64,000 nt of DNA, taken from Blattabacterium cuenoti. Its GTDB lineage: Bacteria > Bacteroidota > Bacteroidia > Flavobacteriales > Blattabacteriaceae. The notes under the pieces were generated by a model, which did no database searches, was not told the origin of the DNA, and saw only the letters and a program-made list of their open reading frames with translations. Shown one piece after another: positions 54,397 to 63,425 of this stretch; position 1 is the stretch's first letter, and each line of letters starts with the position of its first letter. The stretch covers positions 496,001 to 560,000 of the forward strand of contig NZ_CP059191.1 of assembly GCF_014251575.1 (NCBI RefSeq), written 5' to 3'. The position numbers and the translations under genes are program-made.

Positions 54397-55526
54397 TGGC
54401 AGAAATAATATCTATGCCCCAATTAAGTGACACAATGGAAGAGGGGACTGTAATCAAATGGAATAAAAAAATAGGAGATAAAGTTTCTGAAGGTGATATT
54501 TTAGCTGAAATAGAAACAGATAAAGCAACTCAAGATTTTGAAATAGATATCAGTGGAGTTTTACTTTTTATTGGGGTGAAAGAAGGGGAAAAAACACGTG
54601 TGAATGATATCTTAGCGATTATAGGAGAAGAAGGAGAAGATATCAGTCATCTCATTTCAAAATCAAAAAAAGATAAAAAATATCAAAAAAATAAACAGGA
54701 TAGGATATTTATTTCTCCTTTGGCAAAAAATATGGCTAAAAATATAGGAATTTCTATAAGTAATATCAAGGGAAGTGGAGAATATGGGAGAATCGTAAAA
54801 AGAGATATTGAATACTATGAAAAAACAAAATTAAAGGAAGTTAATCAAAAAAAAATTGCTCATTCTTCTATGAGAAGAAAAATAGCAAAACATTTAACTT
54901 TTTCTAAATTATCTGCTCCCCATTATTATTTATTTAGTGAAATCAATGTGGATAAATTGATTGAATTCAGAAAAAATTTAAACGATAAACTTTCTTTGGA
55001 AGAAAAGATATCATTTAATGATATTATTATAAAAGCAGCAGCTCAGTCTTTGAAGAAACATCCTGATATGAATGTATCTTGGAACGAAGAAGAAGTTCTA
55101 CTTCATTCGCAGATTCATATTGGAGTAGCTGTAGCAGTCAAAGATGGATTAATAGTACCAGTTATTAAAAATGCAGATAAAAAATCACTATTACAAATAT
55201 CCAAAGAAATCAAAGATAAAGTATTACGTTCAAAATCAAAAAAGATACAACCAGAAGAAATAGAAAACAGTACTTTTACAGTTTCTAATTTGGGAATGTA
55301 TGGAATAGAATCTTTTACTTCCATTATTAATATTCCTAACTCTTCTATTTTATCTGTAGGATCTATTATGAAACGACCAATTATTAAAAATTCTAAAATA
55401 GAAATAGGGAGTGTAATGAAAATTACTTTGTCTTGTGATCATAGAATTATAGATGGGGCTATAGGAAGTAGCTATATTCATTCTTTTAGAAATTTTTTAG
55501 AAGATCCTATTACCATATTATTTTAA
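54396..55526 (+). CDS. pdhC: Pyruvate dehydrogenase E2 component (dihydrolipoyl acetyltransferase)
   Basis: The core of the complex, transferring acetyl groups to CoA. The 376 residues contain a single lipoyl domain with K43 in EIETDKATQDF. A peripheral-subunit binding domain follows at about 105-140 (SPLAKNMAKNIGISISNI). The catalytic domain carries SCDHRIIDGAIG with the active-site His and Asp. Flavobacterial E2 proteins usually have two lipoyl domains and about 540 residues, so this is a shortened form, probably by loss of one lipoyl domain. The gene is convergent with the TerC gene, overlapping it by 4 bases. Confidence 0.95.
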   Translation: MAEIISMPQLSDTMEEGTVIKWNKKIGDKVSEGDILAEIETDKATQDFEIDISGVLLFIGVKEGEKTRVNDILAIIGEEGEDISHLISKSKKDKKYQKNKQDRIFISPLAKNMAKNIGISISNIKGSGEYGRIVKRDIEYYEKTKLKEVNQKKIAHSSMRRKIAKHLTFSKLSAPHYYLFSEINVDKLIEFRKNLNDKLSLEEKISFNDIIIKAAAQSLKKHPDMNVSWNEEEVLLHSQIHIGVAVAVKDGLIVPVIKNADKKSLLQISKEIKDKVLRSKSKKIQPEEIENSTFTVSNLGMYGIESFTSIINIPNSSILSVGSIMKRPIIKNSKIEIGSVMKITLSCDHRIIDGAIGSSYIHSFRNFLEDPITILF

Positions 55527-56215
55527 TTTTTTATGATTTTTTTTACCCATGAAAAAAAAATGGGAAATGCAAATATAGAAAAGGTGAGTAACGAAAACAT
55601 TCCTTCGGATGGAAAAAAATTATAATTTTTAAAAGAAGAAAAAATAAGTTTGATTCCGAGAATAATAATTATGAAAAAAGCAGAATTTTTTAATTCTGGA
55701 ATCCTTTCCATCAATTGAATAAAAAATTGAGCAATCAATCTCATTGATAAAATTCCTATAAATACACCTAAAAAAATTAACAAAAAGTTTTCTGATAAAG
55801 CAACAGAAGCGAAAATATTATCAATAGAAAAAGATAAATCCATAATTTCTATGAAAAAAACAATTTTCCAAAAAGAATCTTTTTTTTTTAAATTTTTTGA
55901 TAAAAAATTTCTTTTTTTTAAGAAATGATTTAATCCCACAAAAATTAAATATAAACCACCTAATGGTTTTAACCACCATATTTTTATTAATGCAGAAGCA
56001 AACAGTAAGCATAATCCTCTAAAAAAATAAGCTCCAATAATTCCATATTTTATAGCTTTTTTTCTATCTTCTTTTTTTAAATTCATAATCATAGAAGCTA
56101 ACATTGCTGCATTATCTATGGATAAAATACTTTCTATTAAAAATAGGTTTCCTATAATGGTAATAGATAAAACAGGATGATCAAAAATTTCTGTAATAGA
56201 TTTTACAATATTCAT
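55523..56215 (-). CDS. TerC family integral membrane protein
   Basis: A 230-residue membrane protein with about seven hydrophobic helices. The TerC signatures are ESILSIDNAAMLASMI near residues 28-43 and MDLSFSIDNIFASVAL in the second half; the acidic residues in both are proposed to bind metal ions. Family members export manganese or help load metal onto secreted enzymes; older tellurite-resistance naming is historical. It overlaps the end of pdhC by 4 bases and is divergent from secDF. Confidence 0.9.
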   Translation of the reverse strand: MNIVKSITEIFDHPVLSITIIGNLFLIESILSIDNAAMLASMIMNLKKEDRKKAIKYGIIGAYFFRGLCLLFASALIKIWWLKPLGGLYLIFVGLNHFLKKRNFLSKNLKKKDSFWKIVFFIEIMDLSFSIDNIFASVALSENFLLIFLGVFIGILSMRLIAQFFIQLMERIPELKNSAFFIIIILGIKLIFSSFKNYNFFPSEGMFSLLTFSIFAFPIFFSWVKKIIKN

Positions 56216-56516
56216 TTTTATTCAAAAACTTTGTAGATTCATTAGATTACTGTAAATTTCTTTTAATTATATCGATTTCATTAACATCATTCTAATATAA
56301 TCATTAATATAATCAATATAACGGGCATAATATGTTGATAATATTTATTTATAGGGTTTGAATAATTTTAAATTATTTCAATTAGATTCATTTAATTTAC
56401 TTAATCCTGATAGACGAAAGTAATTATAAAATTTTGAATCTATTAGCGAAATAACAATTTCACATTTAATTTTTATATTTTTACTATTCGAATCTGTAAA
56501 TCGTTAGAAAAATAAA
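56216..56516. other. Non-coding stretch between terC and secDF
   Basis: A 301-base gap between two divergent genes, the longest clearly gene-free stretch here. I see no reading frame, tRNA or clear promoter; the nearest promoter-like site is TAGGGTTTG at 56352-56360, one base too long for TAnnTTTG. It holds a 12-bp tandem repeat. In some flavobacteria another gene precedes secDF, so this could be an eroded gene, but no sequence remains that I recognise. Confidence 0.6.
56293..56316. repeat. 12-bp tandem repeat between terC and secDF
   Basis: TAATATAATCAT at 56293-56304 is followed by TAATATAATCAA at 56305-56316, two copies differing only at the last base. The A+T-rich tract may arise by slippage; a regulatory role is possible because the two flanking genes are divergent. 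Confidence 0.6.
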
Positions 56517-59252
56517 ATGCGTATAGGAAACTTTTTTACGATTTTTACAACCATAATATTGACTGCAATTTGTTTATATTACATACATTCCAGCGTATTT
56601 AAAAATAATAAAAAAACTCTAAACTTAGGTTTAGATTTGAAAGGAGGAATTAGCATAATTTTAGATGTATCTGAAAAAGATTTATTAAAAAAACTTTCTG
56701 AAAATTCTAAAAATCCTTTTTTTATAAAAGCATTAGAATATGCGGATAAGAAAAAGAAAGAAAATCCAAATGGAGATTACTTATCATTTTTTATCAATTT
56801 TTTTAATCAATTAAATATTGGTTTATCTTCTCCAGATTTATTTGGAAATAGACTAAATATAGAAAAAATTGATTCCAACAGTTTAAATTCAGAAGTAGAA
56901 GCTTTTCTTAGAAAAAGAATAGAATCATCTATTATTTCTATTCAAAATATATTAAGATCTAGAATAGATCAATTTGGAGTTATACAACCGAATATACAAC
57001 GTATAAAAAATTCGAATCGAATTTTAATAGAATTATCTGGAATTAAAGATCTAGATAGAATAAAAAAAATTTTAGAAAAAAAAGCAGAACTGCATTTTTT
57101 TGAAATTTATAATTTCCAAGAAGTTTTCTCATATTTTAACGAAATAAACAAATTTTTTGATAGAAAATCAAATAAAAAAAAATCTTTTATAGATCTTTTG
57201 AATATTTCTAATTTAAAGTCCTCCTATATAGTAGGATTAGTTCATAAAAAACATCAAAAAGTAGTTTCTGAATTTTTGAATTCAATAGAGGCTACGGAAG
57301 CTTTACCATATAATTTGCATCATGTAAAGTTTTTATGGGGGACTAAAAGTCTTTTAAAGAATAAATATTTGCAATTATTTGCTGTAAAAATAAATAATGA
57401 AGAAAAGTCTACTTTATTGAATGGAGATATTGTAACTCGTGCCTATAAATCTTTTGATTCTTTTAATAAAATCTCCGTTAACATAAAAATGAATCAAGAA
57501 GGAACTAAAAAATGGAAAATATTTACTGAAAAAAATATAGGTAAGAATATAGCAATAGTGCTTGATGATTTGGTCTATGCAGTTCCTTTAGTTCAATCAG
57601 TTATTCCGAATGGAATGTCTCAAATATCTGGACATTTTTCGATACAAGAATCGAATGATTTAGTTAATGTATTGAATGCAGGAGAACTTCCTACTTCAGT
57701 GAATATTGTTCAAACTGATGTAGTAGGACCTTCTTTGGGTAGAGAATCAATTCAAAAAGGAGTAAAATCTTTTTTAATTGCCTTATTTTTTGTATTCTTT
57801 TGGATGATTTTTTATTATTCAATTCCAGGATTGTATTCTGATATAGTTTTAATTTTCAACATAATATTTATTTTTGGCATTCTTATTTCCATGAATGCAG
57901 TATTAACTTTTCCTGGGATTGCAGGAATTATATTGACATTAGCCATGTCTATGGATGCAAACATTCTGATTTATGAAAAAATTAAAGAAAATATAAAAAA
58001 TAAAATTTCTATTTTCACATCTATTCATAACAGTTACACGTTACAAGGAGCTTTATCTTCAATTATAGATGGACAAATTACAACTTTGTTATGTGGAGTT
58101 ATTTTGTTCTATTTTGGAACAGGACCTATTCAAGGATTTTCCACGACTTTAATTATTGGGATCATAACATCTGTGTTTACTTCTACTTGTTTAGGAAGAT
58201 TATTATTAGAATGGCATATTAAAAAATATAAAAATATTATTTTTAGTAATAAAATGATGTTTATGAATTCTTTTCATAGAATTCAAAACATACAATTGGA
58301 TTTTTTGTCTAAAAGAAAATGGTCTTATGTAATCTCTTCTATTTTGTTGATAATCAGTATATTTTCCATTATTTTTCAAGGATTAAATCTGGGATTAGAT
58401 TTCGTTGGAGGACGTTCTTATGTAATTGTTTTTGATCGAAAAATAATCCCTGAAAAAATTTCTGAAATTTTATCAAAAACATTCGTAGAAAAAGAAAAGC
58501 CTTCATTTCCAAATGTAAAGACATTTGGAAATGAAAATCAACTGAAAATAGTAACTAAATACAAAATATGGGAAGATAATAATAAAGTAGACGAAGAAAT
58601 TTTACAAAAAATGTTCATATCTTTAAAAGATTATTTTCCCGTTCATTTTGAATTTAGGGATTTTAAAAATATAGAAAAAGATAAACCTTTAGGAATCTTG
58701 TCTTCCGAAAAAGTGGAACCTATAATAGCTAAAGATATGAGATATAAATCTTTTATATCAATTATCGTTTCTTTAATAGGAATATTTTTATATATCTTAA
58801 TAAGATTTAAAAAATGGCAATTTGGATTAGGTGCTGTAGTATCTTTAATTCATGATTCAGTAATTGTCCTTGGAATATTCTCTTTTTTTTATAGAAAATT
58901 TTCTCTTCTGGAAATCAATCAATCTTTTATAGCATCTTTATTAACCATAATTGGTTATTCTATTAATGATACTGTAGTTGTTTATGATCAAATTAGAAAA
59001 ATTTCAAAAACAACAATGTTTTCAACAATGAAAGAAACTATTAACAAAGGTATTGCTAGTTCTCTAACAAGAACTATAAATACTTCATTTATCACTTTAT
59101 TAGTAATTTTTATCATTTTTTTATTTGGGGGAACATCCCTTCGTAGTTTTATGTTTGCTTTATTTATTGGAGTAAGTATTGGAACTTATTCTTCTATATT
59201 CATTGCACCATCCATAGTATACGATTTTTGTAAAAAAAATATAGTAAAATGA
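56517..59252 (+). CDS. secDF: Fused SecD-SecF protein translocase subunit
   Basis: A proton-driven membrane protein that helps complete protein export through SecYEG. SecD and SecF are one chain of 911 residues, as is usual in Bacteroidota. The SecD half has NLGLDLKGGISIILDVS at the front, LRSRIDQFGV, the periplasmic P1 domain, and membrane helices with AMSMDANILIYEKIKE. The SecF half starts near 600 with NLGLDFVGGRSYVI and ends with GYSINDTVVVYDQIRK. Each half should contain six membrane helices. The tatA gene overlaps its last 4 bases. Confidence 0.97.
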   Translation: MRIGNFFTIFTTIILTAICLYYIHSSVFKNNKKTLNLGLDLKGGISIILDVSEKDLLKKLSENSKNPFFIKALEYADKKKKENPNGDYLSFFINFFNQLNIGLSSPDLFGNRLNIEKIDSNSLNSEVEAFLRKRIESSIISIQNILRSRIDQFGVIQPNIQRIKNSNRILIELSGIKDLDRIKKILEKKAELHFFEIYNFQEVFSYFNEINKFFDRKSNKKKSFIDLLNISNLKSSYIVGLVHKKHQKVVSEFLNSIEATEALPYNLHHVKFLWGTKSLLKNKYLQLFAVKINNEEKSTLLNGDIVTRAYKSFDSFNKISVNIKMNQEGTKKWKIFTEKNIGKNIAIVLDDLVYAVPLVQSVIPNGMSQISGHFSIQESNDLVNVLNAGELPTSVNIVQTDVVGPSLGRESIQKGVKSFLIALFFVFFWMIFYYSIPGLYSDIVLIFNIIFIFGILISMNAVLTFPGIAGIILTLAMSMDANILIYEKIKENIKNKISIFTSIHNSYTLQGALSSIIDGQITTLLCGVILFYFGTGPIQGFSTTLIIGIITSVFTSTCLGRLLLEWHIKKYKNIIFSNKMMFMNSFHRIQNIQLDFLSKRKWSYVISSILLIISIFSIIFQGLNLGLDFVGGRSYVIVFDRKIIPEKISEILSKTFVEKEKPSFPNVKTFGNENQLKIVTKYKIWEDNNKVDEEILQKMFISLKDYFPVHFEFRDFKNIEKDKPLGILSSEKVEPIIAKDMRYKSFISIIVSLIGIFLYILIRFKKWQFGLGAVVSLIHDSVIVLGIFSFFYRKFSLLEINQSFIASLLTIIGYSINDTVVVYDQIRKISKTTMFSTMKETINKGIASSLTRTINTSFITLLVIFIIFLFGGTSLRSFMFALFIGVSIGTYSSIFIAPSIVYDFCKKNIVK

Positions 59253-59503
59253 CAAATTCTTTATTATTTATTAGTATTGAAGAAAGTTTTTTTATCATTT
59301 TGATAGCTATTCTCGTATTTGGACCTAAAAAAATACCGGACATAGCTCGTGGGTTAGGAGAAGGAATACGATATTTAAAAAATACTAAAGAAAAAATAAA
59401 AAATGAAATTCTTATGCAAGATCATCAAAAAGAACAAACTTCTATTTCTCAAAAAGAAAGTAAAAAAAAGAAAAATATACCCCCTTATTCTGTTAAACGT
59501 TAA
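59249..59503 (+). CDS. tatA: Twin-arginine translocase subunit TatA
   Basis: Forms the pore of the Tat system for folded proteins. The 84 residues show one membrane helix (about 8-27) and then the hallmark FGPKKIPDIARGLGEGIR, an amphipathic helix and a charged tail. It could equally be called TatA/E or TatB; TatC is not in the window, so whether the system is complete is unknown. It overlaps secDF by 4 bases at its start, and the PpiD-like gene by 4 bases at its stop. This places two export functions in one transcript. Confidence 0.92.
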   Translation: MTNSLLFISIEESFFIILIAILVFGPKKIPDIARGLGEGIRYLKNTKEKIKNEILMQDHQKEQTSISQKESKKKKNIPPYSVKR

Positions 59504-61599
59504 ATATTTTTTCTATAATCTTTAATTCTAGATTTTCCAATCAATACATCTCCTAATTTTTCTAAAACGTTTCTCCTTAAGTAAGCATTTAAAAATTCTA
59601 CTTCAGAAGAAAAATAAGAAGGGTTTCTAGATGTATTAAAACGTTTTAATGATCTTACAAAAAAAACCCCTTTTTCCCCTAATATTGGTTTAGAAGTTTT
59701 GTATAATTTTGAAGAAAAAGCATATCCTACTACTTTAGGCTCTTTGTATTCACCAATCATAGAATTATGAAAATTAATTTGACAATATTTATTGATTTTC
59801 TTAGAAAAATGAATAGCTATATTTTCCAAATCATTATAATTCATTTTAGACAAATCGTTATTTATTTTTCTATTCCTTAATAAAGGAATCAAATTATTTT
59901 TTATCTCTTCAATAGGATATCCTTCCTTTTGAATTTCAGATAAAAATACTATAATGTAATCTCTGTTTGAAGTGTGAAAAATTTTAAGATCTCCTTCTTT
60001 TCTATTTTTCTCATAAGACCAATTTATGATTTCTTTATCTAATTCAGTATTTAATCCATGGATATTCCATTGATTATTTTTTACTGTTTTTAGAAATATA
60101 GTTTCGTATCTTTTTCTTCTTGCATTATTAATAAATGTATTCAAATTGGAATTTTTATTTTCTTTCACAAATTGAACAACATTTTTATGAAGCATATCTT
60201 CCGTTTGTTTTGATGGAACAAGTGTTTTTATGATTATAGAAAATTGATACACAGGACGAAGATCTTTTTGATTGTCTATTCTGATAATATGGTATCCAAA
60301 TTTAGTTTCAGTAAAAACTATTATTCCTTTTTTGTTTTCTGACGAAAAAATATCTAATTTTTTTACATCATTTTGTTCTTCGTATTTCATCCATCCTAAA
60401 CTTCCTTTACTTTTTTTTACATTAATGAAATCATCAGATTTTTCCATGACTAAAGAATCGAATTGGGAAGGACTTTTTTTAACAATATTATATATTTTAT
60501 TGGCTATATTTTCAGCTTCTTTTTTTGTTCTTTGATTAGAAGAACGTATAGCTTCTTTGTGCGAAATTAATATATGACTGGATAAAACAGAATTGTATAT
60601 CATTTTTTTTCCAGTTAATTTAGCCATAATATAAATATTGTTTTCTCTCACAGGGCCAAACATGCTCCCAATCTTATTATTTTTTTCCAAAAAATTTTGT
60701 AAAATAGGAGGAAGATTTTTTTTTAAATAAAAATTAGAATCAAAAGGTCTTTCAGATTGATTGGAAACAATCATAGAATGATGATCAGAAGATTGAAATT
60801 TTTTAAATAACTTACTGATTTTAGAATCCATATTTTTCTCATCATCCAAAGATGCATGAGAACGTAAAATAACGAAACTAAGATTTCTTAAATTTTCTTT
60901 TTTATAAAGAAATTTGTTCTTTTTAATATAATCATAAATCTCATAATTTTTTATTGGTCTATATTTTTTTTCTATTTCTGAATAAGGAATAAAAACATAA
61001 TCAATGATAGAAAAATAATTTTTATCTCTGTAATTTAATTCAGCTTCTATAAAAGAAGTATTCAATCCATACATCAACATTTCTACATATTTTTTTGCAA
61101 GAATTCTTTTTATAATATTATTTTTTTCATAAGACCAAATATTTTTTTCTTCTTCTAATTGAGGATTTGATAAATTTTCTAAATTTTTTAAATATAATCT
61201 AAATTTTTCCAGATCCATATTTCCTTTTTCATCTTGAAAATCATAAATTTTACTATATATAGATTGTTTTTCTATAGCTTTCCAAAAATCTTTTTTTGTG
61301 CTTTGTATTCCTAATTTTTCTGCTTGTTGGGTTAACACTTTTTCATGAATTAACAATTTCCAAACATCATTTTTCAAAGAAGAATCAGATTCTGCTTCAC
61401 GAAATCGTTTCAAAAATTGAATGTTGTCAAAATATTCTTTAAGAAAAATATTATCTCCATTGACTTTTCCTATTACATTAGAATTTTCAGAAAAAAATTT
61501 TAATAAAATATTAGGGTCTAATAAAAAAAATACTAAAGAAATCCCTATAAATAAGAAAATTAACCACGTATTTTTTCTGATTTTTTCTAAAAAACTCAT
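59500..61599 (-). CDS. PpiD-like periplasmic peptidyl-prolyl isomerase/chaperone
   Basis: A 699-residue chaperone anchored in the inner membrane. One N-terminal membrane helix (about 12-30, WLIFLFIGISLVFFLL) leads into a SurA_N-type chaperone region (about 35-230). A parvulin-type rotamase domain lies at about 330-440 and includes SSHILISHKEAIR, SKGSLGWMK and FGYHIIRID. A second, degenerate rotamase-like region follows. PpiD proteins assist folding of proteins leaving SecYEG, consistent with its place beside secDF, though on the opposite strand. It is downstream of the CNNM/CorC gene by 6 bases. Confidence 0.9.
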   Translation of the reverse strand: MSFLEKIRKNTWLIFLFIGISLVFFLLDPNILLKFFSENSNVIGKVNGDNIFLKEYFDNIQFLKRFREAESDSSLKNDVWKLLIHEKVLTQQAEKLGIQSTKKDFWKAIEKQSIYSKIYDFQDEKGNMDLEKFRLYLKNLENLSNPQLEEEKNIWSYEKNNIIKRILAKKYVEMLMYGLNTSFIEAELNYRDKNYFSIIDYVFIPYSEIEKKYRPIKNYEIYDYIKKNKFLYKKENLRNLSFVILRSHASLDDEKNMDSKISKLFKKFQSSDHHSMIVSNQSERPFDSNFYLKKNLPPILQNFLEKNNKIGSMFGPVRENNIYIMAKLTGKKMIYNSVLSSHILISHKEAIRSSNQRTKKEAENIANKIYNIVKKSPSQFDSLVMEKSDDFINVKKSKGSLGWMKYEEQNDVKKLDIFSSENKKGIIVFTETKFGYHIIRIDNQKDLRPVYQFSIIIKTLVPSKQTEDMLHKNVVQFVKENKNSNLNTFINNARRKRYETIFLKTVKNNQWNIHGLNTELDKEIINWSYEKNRKEGDLKIFHTSNRDYIIVFLSEIQKEGYPIEEIKNNLIPLLRNRKINNDLSKMNYNDLENIAIHFSKKINKYCQINFHNSMIGEYKEPKVVGYAFSSKLYKTSKPILGEKGVFFVRSLKRFNTSRNPSYFSSEVEFLNAYLRRNVLEKLGDVLIGKSRIKDYRKNI

Positions 61600-61605
61600 T
61601 TTAAG

Positions 61606-62877
61606 TCAAGATTTTTTTTGAATAAAAACTTCTTCTATTTTATTTTTAGACACTTTTTTAATTTCAATAAAAAAATTTTTATTGATAACAATTTTTTCTC
61701 CATATTTAGGAATATTTCCTGTGTAAGTCACAATAAAGCCTCCTAAAGTTTCATATTTTTCGGATTTAGGAAGATCTAAATCATACTTTGCATTAATAAA
61801 ATCGATTTCTAAACGTGCAGAAAATAAAAATTCGTAATCATTTAATTTTTTATCTAATAAAAGATTTTCATCATGTTCATCTTTTATATCTCCAAGAAAT
61901 TCTTCTAGAATATCTTCTATAGTTATCATACCTGCAGTTCCTCCATATTCATCTAAAACTATAGCTATGCTTCTTTTTTTTTTAATTAAAAGATCCATAA
62001 TCTCTCTCACAGGTGTGGTAATATAAACTAATTCTACAGATCTAATTAAAGATTCAATATTTTTTGGTTTTTTAAAAAGTTCTAAATAATGAATGTATCC
62101 TATAATATTGTCTATATTATCTTTGTAAATCACTATTTTAGATAATCCACTTTCTGTGAAAAGATTACGAATATTATCCATAGAAGAAAATGTAAGATTA
62201 GAAGAAACGATCTCTTTTCTAGGTATCATACATTCTCTTGCTTTTTTTTCTGAAAAATCCAAAGCTTTATGAAAAATTTCAATTTCAGATTCTATAATCT
62301 CTTTTCCCTTTCCCTTAATATTGTTTTCCATATTCTCTGATAGAAAATAAATTAAATCTTCTTTATCAAAAATTTTCTTTTTATCATTTTCTTTTTCTCC
62401 TAAAATTTTTAGAAAAACATTAGAAATCCAAATAACAGAGTTAGTAATAGGAGAAAAAATCTTACATATAATATATACGGGAACAATAAATAAATTCAAT
62501 AATTCATTTGAATATACACTAAATATTATTTTAGGAATAAATTCTCCAACAATTAAAATAACAGTAGCGGAAAAAACCGTTTCTAAAAAAATTATCCATA
62601 AAGAATTATCCAAAAATTCTTTTGGTAAAATAGAAAAAAATAATTTTCCCATATAAATCCCATATATAACTAAAGATATGGTGTTCCCAATTAGCATTGT
62701 AGTTATAAATTTTTTAGGATTACTAATGCTTTTATAAAGAATTTTAGAACGAAACGATCCTCTTTTCTTTTCCAATTCTATTCGAAATAGACTAGAAGAA
62801 ATTAAAGCCATTTCCATCCCAGAAAAAAAAGCAGATACAAGTATAGTAATAAAAACTATACTAATATGAAAAATCAT
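61606..62877 (-). CDS. CNNM/CorC family membrane protein (hemolysin-like by name)
   Basis: An integral membrane protein of 423 residues with the order usual for the family. A DUF21 (CNNM) membrane domain of about four helices occupies residues 1-150, starting VFITILVSAFFSGMEMALIS. Two CBS domains follow (about 215-330), with ARECMIPRKEIVS and AIVLDEYGGTAGMITIEDIL. A CorC-type C-terminal domain ends the protein (LGGFIVTYTGNIP). Members are linked to magnesium homeostasis; the hemolysin name is historical and no toxin activity is implied. In some flavobacteria the related GldE acts in gliding, but no other gld gene is here. It overlaps the 3' end of lptC by 4 bases. Confidence 0.9.
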   Translation of the reverse strand: MIFHISIVFITILVSAFFSGMEMALISSSLFRIELEKKRGSFRSKILYKSISNPKKFITTMLIGNTISLVIYGIYMGKLFFSILPKEFLDNSLWIIFLETVFSATVILIVGEFIPKIIFSVYSNELLNLFIVPVYIICKIFSPITNSVIWISNVFLKILGEKENDKKKIFDKEDLIYFLSENMENNIKGKGKEIIESEIEIFHKALDFSEKKARECMIPRKEIVSSNLTFSSMDNIRNLFTESGLSKIVIYKDNIDNIIGYIHYLELFKKPKNIESLIRSVELVYITTPVREIMDLLIKKKRSIAIVLDEYGGTAGMITIEDILEEFLGDIKDEHDENLLLDKKLNDYEFLFSARLEIDFINAKYDLDLPKSEKYETLGGFIVTYTGNIPKYGEKIVINKNFFIEIKKVSKNKIEEVFIQKKS

Positions 62878-63404
62878 ATTGGTAAAGTCCCACTAATATT
62901 TTTTAATTTAATTTTTTTGAAATCTTCAGAAACTTCTATTCCATTTGTTGCATGTAATATAGTTCCATCTGAATTATATATCATTGTATACTTTTCATTA
63001 AATATTTTTTTCTGTTTTCTATTCCAGAAAATTTCTTCAGTTTTCACAAAGTATCCATTAGAATTCATAATTTTAATATTTCCTTTAATATGATAGATTA
63101 TTTTTCCAATTGATTTAACCCAATCTGCTTTAAGATAAGTATATTTATTGGTATTATTTTCATAAATAAATAAGTAAAACCCATTCGGAAATAAGGTGTA
63201 AGAAGTATATTCTTTGATGAGAGGTGAATACAGAAAAATTCTCAATAAACCATTTTCTTTGTATAAAATACTTGTTTTAACGAAAATTTTTTTAGGTATT
63301 TTTTTTTTATTTTTTTTGATTAAAAATTCTTTTTTTTCGCAAGAAAAAACAAACAAAATTAATAAAAAAAATATGATTGTGTAACTTTTTGATTTATTAC
63401 TTAT
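62874..63404 (-). CDS. lptC: LptC-like lipoprotein; start codon uncertain
   Basis: A periplasmic lipopolysaccharide transport protein. The mature part shows the LptC pattern: SPLIKEYTSYTLFPNG, GNIKIMNSNGYFVKTEEIFW, NRKQKKIFN and SDGTILHATNGIEVSEDFKKIKL. The frame continues upstream from a TTG at 63356 through a clear lipoprotein signal peptide, ending in LFVFSC with the acylation Cys in the reading frame. No ATG, GTG or TTG lies before that peptide. I provisionally place the start at an ATA at 63404, giving 176 residues starting SNKSKSY; ATA or ATT nearby are alternatives. Beginning at TTG 63356 would leave only five residues before the Cys. The upstream sequence overlaps the tRNA-Phe promoter on the other strand. 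Confidence 0.78.
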   Translation of the reverse strand: MSNKSKSYTIIFFLLILFVFSCEKKEFLIKKNKKKIPKKIFVKTSILYKENGLLRIFLYSPLIKEYTSYTLFPNGFYLFIYENNTNKYTYLKADWVKSIGKIIYHIKGNIKIMNSNGYFVKTEEIFWNRKQKKIFNEKYTMIYNSDGTILHATNGIEVSEDFKKIKLKNISGTLPI

Positions 63405-63417
63405 TATTGTATTTTTG
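63388..63417 (+). promoter_or_regulatory. Promoter of tRNA-Phe (Bacteroidota type)
   Basis: TTTG at 63388-63391, an 18-base spacer, then TATTTTTG at 63410-63417. The -7 box ends 8 bases before the tRNA 5' end, so transcription would begin at or just before the mature end. The minus-strand complement encodes the start region of the LptC signal peptide. Confidence 0.65.
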
Positions 63418-63425
63418 TTTACTAT

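Noticed and set aside
56352..56360. TAGGGTTTG as the secDF promoter
   Set aside because: The spacing inside the box is one base too long and no -33 box lies at the right distance.
61606..62877. Hemolysin-like protein as a virulence factor
   Set aside because: The domain order (DUF21, CBS pair, CorC) is that of magnesium homeostasis proteins; the name is historical.
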